In this document: positions 24,601 through 32,415 of the stretch, in pieces
Position numbering within the stretch: position 1 is the first letter of the stretch
Layout of the letters: every line of letters begins with the position of its first letter
DNA from: an uncultured Eubacteriales bacterium
Lineage (GTDB): Bacteria > Bacillota > Clostridia > Oscillospirales > Oscillospiraceae
Length of the DNA: 49,957 bases
NCBI GenBank assembly: GCA_902475435.1
Contig: CABRZL010000004.1
Location: 1 to 49,957, forward strand
Direction of reading: 5' to 3'
Notes under the pieces: generated by a model
The model's input: only the letters and a program-made list of their open reading frames with translations
Database searches by the model: none
Told to the model about the DNA's origin: nothing
Position numbers and translations under genes: made by a program

Positions 24601-25097
24601 TACGGAATTACGTAGACTCCAATCCAGCCAATCAATCCACCTAAGAGAAGCCCCGCGAGTATATCTCGCAAGAAATGAACGCCTGCAAAAATACGACTTA
24701 AACCGATCAGCAGTGCAATAATACATAGTAGAATACCAAAGATGGGCAGTACATGTAATATTGTAATGGCAATGACTGCAGCACAGGCGGCGTGACGGGA
24801 GGGAAATGACTTTCCTTTTGTCTCCTTATGAGAAATGGGAGGAATATTCATTACTTCATAGGGGCGCGGTGCGTTGATCGATGCCCGCAACGCCGTAACC
24901 ACGATAAAACCTACCGCAGGGACAATAACAGTTCGAAGAAGGTTGGGGTTGTGGCTAAACAGCAGATAGAGTAAGATCACCGGATAGCTGACATAAACAA
25001 TACCGGGCAAGATCCGGGTGCAGGCAATTACAGCTTGTCGTAGGATGGAATGGTCGTTCACAAGATCATGAATCAATTGATAGGCAGTTTGTTTCAC
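24600..25097 (-). CDS. PAP2-family membrane phosphatase
   Basis: 165 residues with five hydrophobic segments. The three acid-phosphatase motifs are present: RASINAPRP, FPSRHA, and SRIFAGVHFLRD. Members dephosphorylate undecaprenyl pyrophosphate or phosphatidate-type lipids at the membrane. The start is GTG at 25097 with TTGGAG upstream. It lies 43 bases after the hot-dog protein gene on the same strand with no clear terminator between them, so it may be read from the same transcript. Confidence 0.88.
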   Translation of the reverse strand: MKQTAYQLIHDLVNDHSILRQAVIACTRILPGIVYVSYPVILLYLLFSHNPNLLRTVIVPAVGFIVVTALRASINAPRPYEVMNIPPISHKETKGKSFPSRHAACAAVIAITILHVLPIFGILLCIIALLIGLSRIFAGVHFLRDILAGLLLGGLIGWIGVYVIP

Positions 25098-25140
25098 AGT
25101 AGGAACTCCAACAGGATTTATTTTGCAGCGGTAAAAGGAA

Positions 25141-26502
25141 TTAGGCTTTGTCGAAACGGGATGGCAGTTTTACGGTGGCCGGAATTTCCTGTGCGATATT
25201 GCCGTCGAAGTCCTCACACCAGCAGATCAGTTCCACATAGTGACCACCGTCTTCACCGACGTATTTGTTGTGGACATAACCGCGGGTAATGTAGGCGTCG
25301 TCGCCATAGCCGTGAGAGTTGCAGTAGCGATCTTTCATATAGGGAACTTTCAAAAGTTCGGTGGGACGGTAAAAATCTGCTGGGAAATGATTAAACTGCT
25401 CTTCTTTTGGGGCGTCGTTGACAAATCTCCAGCCTAACGAGGTGACAAAGCCCTGATCGCCGCACCAGTTGGTAATAATACGGGCGTTGAGGGACTTCGC
25501 ATGAAAATTATAAAGGTAAGCAATTTGACCTAAGCCAAGATGGCCTGCTTCATTTTGATACAGACCGGTTTTGGGATCGAACCGGTAGTAATGGGGATCG
25601 CCGCCAACGCCGGTGAGCACTTCCCTGAGGCCATTCTTGTCTTTCATAATTTGCCAAGCAGCAATGGTTCGCACGATTTCGAAACCGACTTGAGGAGGAG
25701 AGCATACAGGAGCAGGCTCGTCCCCAATATTCACATCTTCCCAATAGAGAGGCTCCGCGCCGCGGATGGTCTCTCCTTTCCATATTTCCACCATTTTGTC
25801 GTAATCCTCTTTGGTGTAAATGTGGGAAGGATGGCGCGCAGTTCCGCCGACGCCACCGGGCATAGGAGGCGGTGCCGCCTTGCCTTTTGCGGTTGGCTTA
25901 GGGGGTGCGCCTGGAACCTCGGAAGCCAGTATCTCATTTATTTCCGGATCTAAAGAACGCATCAAAGTCTCCGGCCACCGGCGGATACAGCGGGCCACCA
26001 CGACGCCGTACTGATTTGTCACTTCACTGGTACAGATGAATATCATACGGCGTTTTATACTGCCTTCTTTCGGGGTTACATCGACAACTTCCCAACTGCA
26101 GTCACGGGCGCTTAAAGTATCCCCGGGGAATACGGGAGTGAAATATTCGTCCGTATGGTCATAACCGTCACCTACGAAACTGGTGCCGTCAGGTCTGGTC
26201 AGATAGCCCAGCTCCGGCGGAACATTGCTACGGGTTTCCAGAGATACATAGCCAGGCATGGCGGGGAGATTGCCCCAGACGGAACTTCTGGCATACTCTG
26301 GGTCGTTAAACAAGGGATTCCACCGGTCCCAGCAGCGGGCATAGAGCTGTATGACCCATTGATCCGTGGTGGGGGCGACAGGACCCTTTCCGTTGAACAT
26401 GGCACCAGTCTCGCCACGGCAAAAACGGTCGATAGCAGCCTGTTCTTGGGGAGTGTATACACCCGGATAGAAGCGCTCCATTTTTTCTTCGGGAAAACGC
26501 AT
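25141..26502 (-). CDS. Two-domain MaoC/hot-dog dehydratase-like protein with Pro/Gly-rich linker
   Basis: 453 residues. The first hot-dog domain (about 40-190) has the MaoC/FAS1-like pattern YARCWDRWNPLFNDPEYARS (54-73) and WGNLPAMPG. A linker rich in Pro, Gly, Ala and Lys (197-224, GAPPKPTAKGKAAPPPMPGG) leads to a second hot-dog domain that starts at EPLYWEDVNIGDEPAP. MaoC-type folds hydrate enoyl-CoA or dehydrate 3-hydroxyacyl substrates; a clear catalytic Asp/His pair cannot be assigned with confidence. The ATG at 26502 follows AAAGGA at 9 bases; the ATG at 26511 has no room for a ribosome binding site. Divergent from OYE gene 3, which suggests linked steps. Confidence 0.82.
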   Translation of the reverse strand: MRFPEEKMERFYPGVYTPQEQAAIDRFCRGETGAMFNGKGPVAPTTDQWVIQLYARCWDRWNPLFNDPEYARSSVWGNLPAMPGYVSLETRSNVPPELGYLTRPDGTSFVGDGYDHTDEYFTPVFPGDTLSARDCSWEVVDVTPKEGSIKRRMIFICTSEVTNQYGVVVARCIRRWPETLMRSLDPEINEILASEVPGAPPKPTAKGKAAPPPMPGGVGGTARHPSHIYTKEDYDKMVEIWKGETIRGAEPLYWEDVNIGDEPAPVCSPPQVGFEIVRTIAAWQIMKDKNGLREVLTGVGGDPHYYRFDPKTGLYQNEAGHLGLGQIAYLYNFHAKSLNARIITNWCGDQGFVTSLGWRFVNDAPKEEQFNHFPADFYRPTELLKVPYMKDRYCNSHGYGDDAYITRGYVHNKYVGEDGGHYVELICWCEDFDGNIAQEIPATVKLPSRFDKA

Positions 26503-26539
26503 GGGTATCATTCCTTTCCTGTAAGTTTTACTGGTGTTT

Positions 26540-26569
26540 ATTATATCACGAATTCTAATTGATTCACAA
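26540..26569 (-). promoter_or_regulatory. Promoter of the hot-dog protein gene
   Basis: TTGTGA at -35, an 18-base spacer, TATAAT (26540-26545) on the minus strand. The control region 26503-26841 (339 bases) holds no gene, only this promoter, that of OYE gene 3, and inverted repeats. Confidence 0.6.
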
Positions 26570-26746
26570 GGAGCAGATTGCAAGTTGGATGTCAATATGT
26601 TGTCTGTGGATGCCCGAGAGTCCAATTGCAGTTTAGATTTACAGGTTTGTAAGGCTACGTGCACAATTATTAGAGCGGAGGGATCACGACAGATGAAATA
26701 GCCTTCTGATTAAATCGTGGAAAAACCACACAGGCTGTAGCAGAAA

Positions 26747-26789
26747 ATGCAACTGGATGATTGCATTACACAAATTATTTCGGTATAAT
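26747..26789 (+). promoter_or_regulatory. Promoter of OYE gene 3 with overlapping dyad
   Basis: TTGCAT (26761-26766), 17 bases, TATAAT (26784-26789). The -35 is the right arm of ATGCAA-N8-TTGCAT (26747-26766), a candidate operator. A small hairpin CCCGGA/TCCGGG (26810-26826) lies just before the ribosome binding site. Confidence 0.6.
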
Positions 26790-26841
26790 AGCTTTATACA
26801 TACTATGAACCCGGAATATCTCCGGGAAGGAGGAAATGAAC

Positions 26842-28944
26842 GTGAGCATTCGTTATTCCCATTTGCTTTCACCGGTTCAGGTTGGCAATGTACTGTTTAA
26901 GAACCGTATGGAAGCCACGGCTGCAACGCCCCACTTTGTCCAGGGGACAGAGCCTTACCCAACAGAAAAGTGGATCACCATGATGGCGAATCGCGCCAAA
27001 AATGGCGCTGCCGGCGTGTACATCAATCATTTGGAGCATGGTTCCCCTGATAAAGCGCCTATTGACTTCACCCCCGCTCATTTTTCCATTATGGACATTG
27101 ATCGGACATCGACGCATAACTATCTATGTCAGATGATTGATGCCATTCGTTATTATGGATCTATTCCGATTACAGGACCCAATGCGACGTTCACCCGTAC
27201 GGAAGAGCAGGGAATGGGGCCGCAGGCTATGATGATGGCCGAGGGAGAAAAGAAAGACGGTCCGGGTGGTCCGGGTGGTCCGGGTGGCCCTGGCGGCATG
27301 CCTGATATGTTTGGAGGTCCCTTTGAAGAGACCGTTCCCGCAGTGAAGAAGTCTCCGATCCAGATTTTAAATCCCGGTCCTTCCATTGCTGATACGTTTA
27401 CGAAAGCACAGATGCAGGAATATATTGACACGGCTGTTCAAAGCGCAAAGGAGCTGAAAGCACTTGGATTCCAGGTGTTTTCCTTCCATAATGCCTATCG
27501 GGGCGGTCCCGGAGCTCAGTTCTGGAGTCCCCTGACCAACCATCGTCACGATAAATATGGAGTGGATTCTGTAGAGAATCGTTGTCGGTTCCTGATTGAG
27601 TTCCTGGATGCTATGAAGCAGACCTTAGGGCGTGATTTCCCGCTGGAGGTGTTGATCTCCGGAACAGAACCCGGTGGAGCCACAATTGCGGATACTGTGG
27701 AGCTGGCTCGCCTGTTGGAAGGCCACTGCGATATCCTCGCTATTCGCAATGGTGTGCAGGATCCTCAGCATCCCACTGGATTTACTTCCACTCGTGCAAC
27801 ACGTTGGCCAAATGAAGAGGTTACAACTGCAGTGACACAGGACTGCCATCGCCGGGGCGCGAAGCTGCTTATTGGTGCAACGGCTGGACTTCACGATGCA
27901 GATCTGTGTGAATCTGTCATTGCCAATGAGCAGGCGGATCTGATATGTATGGCAAGAAGCTGGATCTGTGACAGCGAATACGGCAAAAAGCTTTATGAGG
28001 GACGCGGCGAGGATATTACGCCCTGTGTCCGCTGCAATAAATGCCACGTACCCAATGATACAGATAAGTTCCGTTCTTTCTGCTCTGTCAATCCGCTCAT
28101 TGGGCTGGAGGACAAGATTGACCGGATGATTGCACCGGTGGAACGTGAGAAAAAGGTTGCAGTTGTTGGTGGTGGGCCTGCCGGCATGTATGCCGCAATT
28201 ACGCTTCGGGACCGTGGACATCAGGTTACGCTGTATGAGAAAGAGGCAAAATTGGGAGGACAGCTTGTACATGCAGATTTTGCTTCCTTTAAGTGGCCGC
28301 TCCAGGACTTTAAAGATTTCCTGGCCCGTCAGTGTTACAAGAAGGGCGTGGATATTAAGCTGAATACCGAGGCAACGCGGGAAATGCTGGCCGCAGAGAA
28401 CTATGATCATGTGATTGTGGCCATCGGTCCTGTATTTACAAAGGCAAATATTCCTGGCGCTGAAAGTGACAAGGTACTAACCACAATGGATGTATTCGGG
28501 CATGAGGATGAACTGCCTGAAAACATAGTAGTTATTGGCGGCAGTGAAACTGGTGTGGAGACAGCCATGGATTTGGCGGAAAAAGGCCATAAGGTCACTG
28601 TGCTTTGCCGTCAAAAATCTCTGGCTTCTGATGCGCCTCACGCCCATTATGCAACCATGTTGGAAGACGCATGGCTAAGGCTGGATAACTTCTACTGGAT
28701 CAAGGGGATCCAGAAATATCTCGCCATTGATGAAAAGGGCGTTTCCTATGTGAACTATGAGGGCAAGGAGAAACGCATTGACTGCGACTGCGTGGTTATG
28801 TGCACTGGAGCCCGGCCTAATACAGAAGGCTGTCAAGCGCTCTATGGAGCCGCTGACCGTACCGATTTTGTAGGCGATTGCTTCCGTGTAGGAAATGTTC
28901 ACTTTGCGGTTACCACGGCATTTGGTGCGGCAAATCAGATTTAA
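26842..28944 (+). CDS. OYE-type NADH:flavin oxidoreductase 3 with Gly/Pro-rich insertion
   Basis: 700 residues from GTG at 26842, which lies 8 bases after AAGGAGG; the ATG at 26836 is too close to it. FMN barrel, Fe-S Cys 395, 398, 401 and 414, FAD site VAVVGGGPAGM (439-449), NAD(P)H site IVVIGGSETGVE. Shared signatures: ATPHFVQGTEPYPTE (28-42), VQDPQHPTGFTST (305-317), CVRCNKCHVPND. The same loop as in OYE 2 carries a PGG run (140-153: GPGGPGGPGGPGG) and then MPDMFGGP. The active-site region reads SFHNAYRGGPGAQFWSP (214-230): one His, no HxxH. Predicted to reduce a C=C bond. Divergent from the hot-dog protein; ends in a strong terminator. Confidence 0.9.
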   Translation: MSIRYSHLLSPVQVGNVLFKNRMEATAATPHFVQGTEPYPTEKWITMMANRAKNGAAGVYINHLEHGSPDKAPIDFTPAHFSIMDIDRTSTHNYLCQMIDAIRYYGSIPITGPNATFTRTEEQGMGPQAMMMAEGEKKDGPGGPGGPGGPGGMPDMFGGPFEETVPAVKKSPIQILNPGPSIADTFTKAQMQEYIDTAVQSAKELKALGFQVFSFHNAYRGGPGAQFWSPLTNHRHDKYGVDSVENRCRFLIEFLDAMKQTLGRDFPLEVLISGTEPGGATIADTVELARLLEGHCDILAIRNGVQDPQHPTGFTSTRATRWPNEEVTTAVTQDCHRRGAKLLIGATAGLHDADLCESVIANEQADLICMARSWICDSEYGKKLYEGRGEDITPCVRCNKCHVPNDTDKFRSFCSVNPLIGLEDKIDRMIAPVEREKKVAVVGGGPAGMYAAITLRDRGHQVTLYEKEAKLGGQLVHADFASFKWPLQDFKDFLARQCYKKGVDIKLNTEATREMLAAENYDHVIVAIGPVFTKANIPGAESDKVLTTMDVFGHEDELPENIVVIGGSETGVETAMDLAEKGHKVTVLCRQKSLASDAPHAHYATMLEDAWLRLDNFYWIKGIQKYLAIDEKGVSYVNYEGKEKRIDCDCVVMCTGARPNTEGCQALYGAADRTDFVGDCFRVGNVHFAVTTAFGAANQI

Positions 28945-28950
28945 TTTATA

Positions 28951-28983
28951 AAAAATGGAGCGGAAACTGCCGCTCCATTTTTT
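28951..28983. terminator. Bidirectional terminator between OYE gene 3 and thiT
   Basis: AAAAATGGAGCGG-AAACTG-CCGCTCCATTTTT with T-run. Confidence 0.93.
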
Positions 28984-28984
28984 G

Positions 28985-29542
28985 TTATGATTGGAGATCT
29001 TCGCCACGGATATACTTGCCCATGGGCTTATATAGTAGAGCAAAGACAACCAATGTAATTAAAATATTGGGTCCCATATAGGCGATATTATAAAGAAGAG
29101 AATAGATCCATGGAGAAGTCATCGTCATGCCAAAAAACTCCTCAGGCATATATTCAGCCCAAATGGTGGCGCCGACGATGTAATGCACTAAAAACCGGGC
29201 TACACCACCGATTAAGGTGCCCCAAAAAACACCGAACTTCTTTCCCTTCATCAGGCCGGCCAGACCTAAGACAGTAAAGGCCAGCAAATAGTCCCCGATG
29301 ATGGACTCCCAACCAATGGCAAACCCGCCGTCGAACATAAATTGAAGTATGCCAAAGGCAAAGCTTGCGATTAGTCCAATACCCAAGCCCCAGCGCACCG
29401 AGAAAAGAATGATCGGGACCATCGCCAGGACAACGGAGCCGCCCCAGGGCATTTCCCAAAGCTTGATGTAGCTGAGAATTTGGGCAATGGCTACCATAAT
29501 GGCGCCTTCGCAAAGAGCGCGGAGCGACATATGTTTCTTCAT
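28985..29542 (-). CDS. thiT: Thiamine ECF transporter substrate-binding protein ThiT
   Basis: 185 residues with six hydrophobic segments. Start MKKHMSLRALCEGAIMVAIAQ, then SVRWGLGIGLIASFAFGILQF and a second-half GGVARFLVHYIVGATIWAEYMP: these match ThiT, the membrane S-component that binds thiamine and works with a shared ECF energising module encoded elsewhere. The ATG at 29542 follows AAGGAGG. It is controlled by a TPP riboswitch and a terminator in its leader, which supports the substrate. Confidence 0.95.
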   Translation of the reverse strand: MKKHMSLRALCEGAIMVAIAQILSYIKLWEMPWGGSVVLAMVPIILFSVRWGLGIGLIASFAFGILQFMFDGGFAIGWESIIGDYLLAFTVLGLAGLMKGKKFGVFWGTLIGGVARFLVHYIVGATIWAEYMPEEFFGMTMTSPWIYSLLYNIAYMGPNILITLVVFALLYKPMGKYIRGEDLQS

Positions 29543-29560
29543 AGAGATTCCTCCTTACAA

Positions 29561-29598
29561 AATAGAAAGCCGCATTGCAAATACGGAAGCAATGCGGC
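29561..29598 (-). terminator. Expression-platform terminator of the TPP riboswitch
   Basis: GCCGCATTGC and GCAATGCGGC form a perfect 10-bp stem, followed on the minus strand by TTTCTATTTT, between the aptamer and the thiT ribosome binding site. Confidence 0.9.
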
Positions 29599-29617
29599 AG
29601 CATTTTGAAAGGTATCA

Positions 29618-29710
29618 AGTCTTTTCCTCCGCCGGTATGATCCGTATCAGGTTCACGGGTCCGCGCTCCTCTTTGCGCAATCTCAGCCGGAAAGGTCCGG
29701 CACCCCGAAG
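29618..29710 (-). ncRNA. TPP riboswitch (THI element)
   Basis: On the minus strand the conserved blocks appear in order: GGGGTGCC (29699-29706), GGCTGAGA (CTGAGA at 29681-29686), ACCCGTGAACCTGAT (ACCTGAT at 29646-29652), then GGATCATACCGGCGGAGG. It senses thiamine pyrophosphate and ends transcription of thiT when TPP is high. Confidence 0.95.
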
Positions 29711-29736
29711 ACGTATTTACTTTGCAGCTTTCTTTT

Positions 29737-29765
29737 ATTGTAACGAGAAAACAAGCGGCTGTCAA
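29737..29765 (-). promoter_or_regulatory. Promoter of thiT, overlapping the rluD stop
   Basis: TTGACA (29760-29765), 17 bases, TACAAT (29737-29742) on the minus strand. The -35 covers the last bases of the upstream rluD-like gene. Confidence 0.85.
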
Positions 29766-30667
29766 TCTGTAGGAGCACCAAGTTTTTGCAAGACTTCGAC
29801 AAAATATTCAGGCAGTTCGCTGGTAATGGAAACCATCTCTCCGCTTCTCGGATGGCGAAAAGAAAGGGTTCTGGCGTGGAGACACTGGCTGGTAAGGCCC
29901 AGCTCCTTTCCGCGGCCATAAACAGGATCACCAAGGATTGGATGATTTTTCCATGAAAGATGTACTCGAATTTGGTGTGTACGACCAGTTTCCAGGTGTA
30001 GGCGCAAATGCGTATAACCATTATAGCGAGCAAGGACTTCAAAGTGGGTTACGGCAGGACGGCTGTTTTTCTCAGTTACGGTCATTTTTTTCCGATCTGT
30101 GGGATGGCGTCCAATGGGGGCGCTAATGGTGCCGGAATCCTCCCGCATATTCCCTATCACGATGGCCTCATAGATGCGGGACAGTGTGTGATCTTTCAAT
30201 TGTTCAGCCAAGGACTGGTGTGCAAAATCATTTTTTGCCACAATCAATAGGCCGCTGGTGTCCATGTCAATGCGATGGACTATGCCAGGACGGAGAACTC
30301 CGTTGATTCCGGACAAACTGTCTTGACAGTGATATATGAGGCCGTTGACTAAGGTGCCATTCCAGTGACCCGGGGCGGGATGAACCACGAGTCCCTTGGG
30401 CTTATTCAGCACGATCACATCGTTGTCCTCATAACGGATATCCAGGGGAATGTCCTCAGGGACTACCTCCAAAGGTTCTGGTTCCGGTATATCAAATACA
30501 ATTTCGTCTCCCATGCGGGTTTTATAGTTTTTCTTTACTGCTTTTCCATCAATCGTTACAGCACCGCTTTCCAGCAGTTTTTGCAAGGCCGAGCGAGTGA
30601 GTCCAAGGTTTGCTCCTGCCAAAAAGGCGTCCAACCGGACGCCCTCGGTATCACAGAGAATCTTCAT
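29762..30667 (-). CDS. RluA/RluD-family pseudouridine synthase
   Basis: 301 residues. N-terminal S4 RNA-binding domain (RLDAFLAGANLGLTRSALQKLLESGAV) and catalytic domain with HRIDMDTSGLL (131-141; catalytic Asp134), LNKPKGLVVHPAPGH and GRTHQIRVHL. It isomerises uridine in rRNA. In clostridia it is regularly next to lspA, as here. The ATG at 30667 follows GGGAGG and overlaps the lspA end by 17 bases. Confidence 0.94.
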   Translation of the reverse strand: MKILCDTEGVRLDAFLAGANLGLTRSALQKLLESGAVTIDGKAVKKNYKTRMGDEIVFDIPEPEPLEVVPEDIPLDIRYEDNDVIVLNKPKGLVVHPAPGHWNGTLVNGLIYHCQDSLSGINGVLRPGIVHRIDMDTSGLLIVAKNDFAHQSLAEQLKDHTLSRIYEAIVIGNMREDSGTISAPIGRHPTDRKKMTVTEKNSRPAVTHFEVLARYNGYTHLRLHLETGRTHQIRVHLSWKNHPILGDPVYGRGKELGLTSQCLHARTLSFRHPRSGEMVSITSELPEYFVEVLQKLGAPTD

Positions 30668-31142
30668 GTTGATCCTCCCGCAGCATTTGTTTATCCTTTT
30701 GCCTGTCGTGAAGAAATCCATAATATATGCAAAAAAGAATGCCGCCTACAACTACAAAAATATCGGCTACATTAAAAATAGCAAATTGCATAAACAACAC
30801 TTCAAACATATCCACAACATAGCCATAAATAATGCGGTCAATGAGATTGCCTAGGGCCCCGGCAATGATGAGGACCAGAGTCCATCGGCCCATGGGATGG
30901 GTAATCTTTTTTGCATATAGAACCCAAAGCGCAAAGACAACAAAAACGATTGTCAACACGACAAAAAACCATCGGGCGCCTGAGAGCATGGAAAAGGCAG
31001 CGCCAGTGTTGTGAATATGTGTCAGACCGAGTATATGGGGGATGAAATCCATTTGGCCGCCTAGAGGAATGTTGGTTTTTACGAGATATTTTACAATCTG
31101 ATCCAGTGCGACCAAAAGTACCACGACAAGGGTTTCAATCAC
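30651..31142 (-). CDS. lspA: Signal peptidase II (lipoprotein signal peptidase)
   Basis: 163 residues, four membrane segments. The two catalytic aspartates lie in GNLIDRIIYGYVVDMFEV and FNVADIFVVVGG; HNTGAAFS is also conserved. It cuts prolipoproteins at the lipobox, including the lipoproteins in this window. The start is GTG at 31142, with GGGAGG upstream and a GTGA overlap with the stop of the gene before it. Confidence 0.96.
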   Translation of the reverse strand: MIETLVVVLLVALDQIVKYLVKTNIPLGGQMDFIPHILGLTHIHNTGAAFSMLSGARWFFVVLTIVFVVFALWVLYAKKITHPMGRWTLVLIIAGALGNLIDRIIYGYVVDMFEVLFMQFAIFNVADIFVVVGGILFCIYYGFLHDRQKDKQMLREDQHEDSL

Positions 31143-32356
31143 GTTTCGTTCCTCCCGGATGTTACATTTCCGTCCAATTGGACAGAGATTTCATAAAACA
31201 AATCATTTTGTGTGTATGTTACACGAGTTTGCGTACTTGATGCTGCGCCGGATTGGGTCATAATATCCCAAATTAGGCCCTGCTCAAATAACGCGGAGAC
31301 TGCTGAATGATAAGCATCCAAGTTAGAAAACCGTACGGAAAACCAGGTCTCGCCTTGTTCCGTGGCCTGGAGCATAGCAGATTCATAGGAAGCAGGGTCC
31401 CATATATCAAATTGGCGACCCGACTGAACGAAATAATTATAGGTGGTATCAGTACATTCTGGCATAGGAAGATCACAGACCAGCGTATGATCCCGGTAAA
31501 TCTCTTGGTCTGTTAGCAAACAATAGGTATATTGAATGCTGTCTCCGGGCATGTCGTCTGCTCCAACTGGATCTCCCCAGGTGACGTCTATCTGGTACCA
31601 GTGGCCATCACATTGTACCATGTTCCAGCCGTGAGATTCTCCGGAAGCGCCTTCGCCCAAGGCTAAGGTGCAGGGGATTCCCAACTGATTCATGAGATAC
31701 TGAAATGTCCTGGCATAGCCTGCACAGGTGCCTTGCTGACGGCTCATGACGCTGACAATGCTTTGATCTGCTTCAGAGAGGATGTAGTCCGTATGATTGA
31801 TAATATATCGATAAACACCTAGGATTTTCTCGTAATCCGTTTGTGCTTCAGAAAGCTCTTCAGAGGAAAGACAAGCTTCGGTATATTGCTGTACTTGTTG
31901 GTGAGCGGCTTGAATTTCCGAGAGTTCCATGGTATAGGTGAAAGTGCATTCTGTACGAATGTTGACCCCAGCCAGTGTGGTGGAGACAAAGGATGCCTCC
32001 CCGTCAAACCAGAAATATTCCGGGTGATCAATTCGCAGAGCGGTGAGGATCCTTTGGATTTCCCCGGTGTCAGCATCCACCGCCAGCGGCGTTTCCCGTC
32101 GACAAGCAATGGATTCACTCATACGGTCGTAGGTGTTTTGCGCATGCGGTGTCAATTGTTGCCGTCCCCAGAGAAGCACAGGCGCTGCGTCTGTAAAGAG
32201 AGGGGCCTGAAATTCCAGGGTGGAAGTTGTTTGCTGGTCGGCCGATTGAACGGTGAAACTAGAGTCTGAATGATGTAGAATACGGTTGGACAGGCTGCAG
32301 CCTGCCAGTAGGCTCAGGCTCAATATGAGACTGGTCAGGCGTAAAAAACGCTTCAT
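31139..32356 (-). CDS. Transglutaminase-like lipoprotein
   Basis: 405 residues. Signal peptide with lipobox LLAGC (Cys20). A transglutaminase/protease-like core has the triad Cys211 (QQGTCAGYA), His242 (ESHGWNMV) and Asp257 (YQIDVTWGD). It is anchored outside the membrane; such proteins are thought to act as proteases or cross-linking enzymes on surface proteins or peptidoglycan peptides. The ATG follows GGAGG. It is the first gene of a run with lspA and the pseudouridine synthase, joined by 4-base and 17-base overlaps. Confidence 0.9.
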   Translation of the reverse strand: MKRFLRLTSLILSLSLLAGCSLSNRILHHSDSSFTVQSADQQTTSTLEFQAPLFTDAAPVLLWGRQQLTPHAQNTYDRMSESIACRRETPLAVDADTGEIQRILTALRIDHPEYFWFDGEASFVSTTLAGVNIRTECTFTYTMELSEIQAAHQQVQQYTEACLSSEELSEAQTDYEKILGVYRYIINHTDYILSEADQSIVSVMSRQQGTCAGYARTFQYLMNQLGIPCTLALGEGASGESHGWNMVQCDGHWYQIDVTWGDPVGADDMPGDSIQYTYCLLTDQEIYRDHTLVCDLPMPECTDTTYNYFVQSGRQFDIWDPASYESAMLQATEQGETWFSVRFSNLDAYHSAVSALFEQGLIWDIMTQSGAASSTQTRVTYTQNDLFYEISVQLDGNVTSGRNET

Positions 32357-32378
32357 ATCATTCCTCCATGGAAAACGG

Positions 32379-32401
32379 AGAGGCCCGCTTGGCGAGCCTC
32401 T
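32379..32401 (-). terminator. Terminator after the S1-domain gene
   Basis: On the minus strand AGAGGCTCGCCAAGCGGGCCTCT folds with one mismatch and is followed by CCGTTTTCC. Confidence 0.65.
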
Positions 32402-32415
32402 GGAATCCTGGTTGT

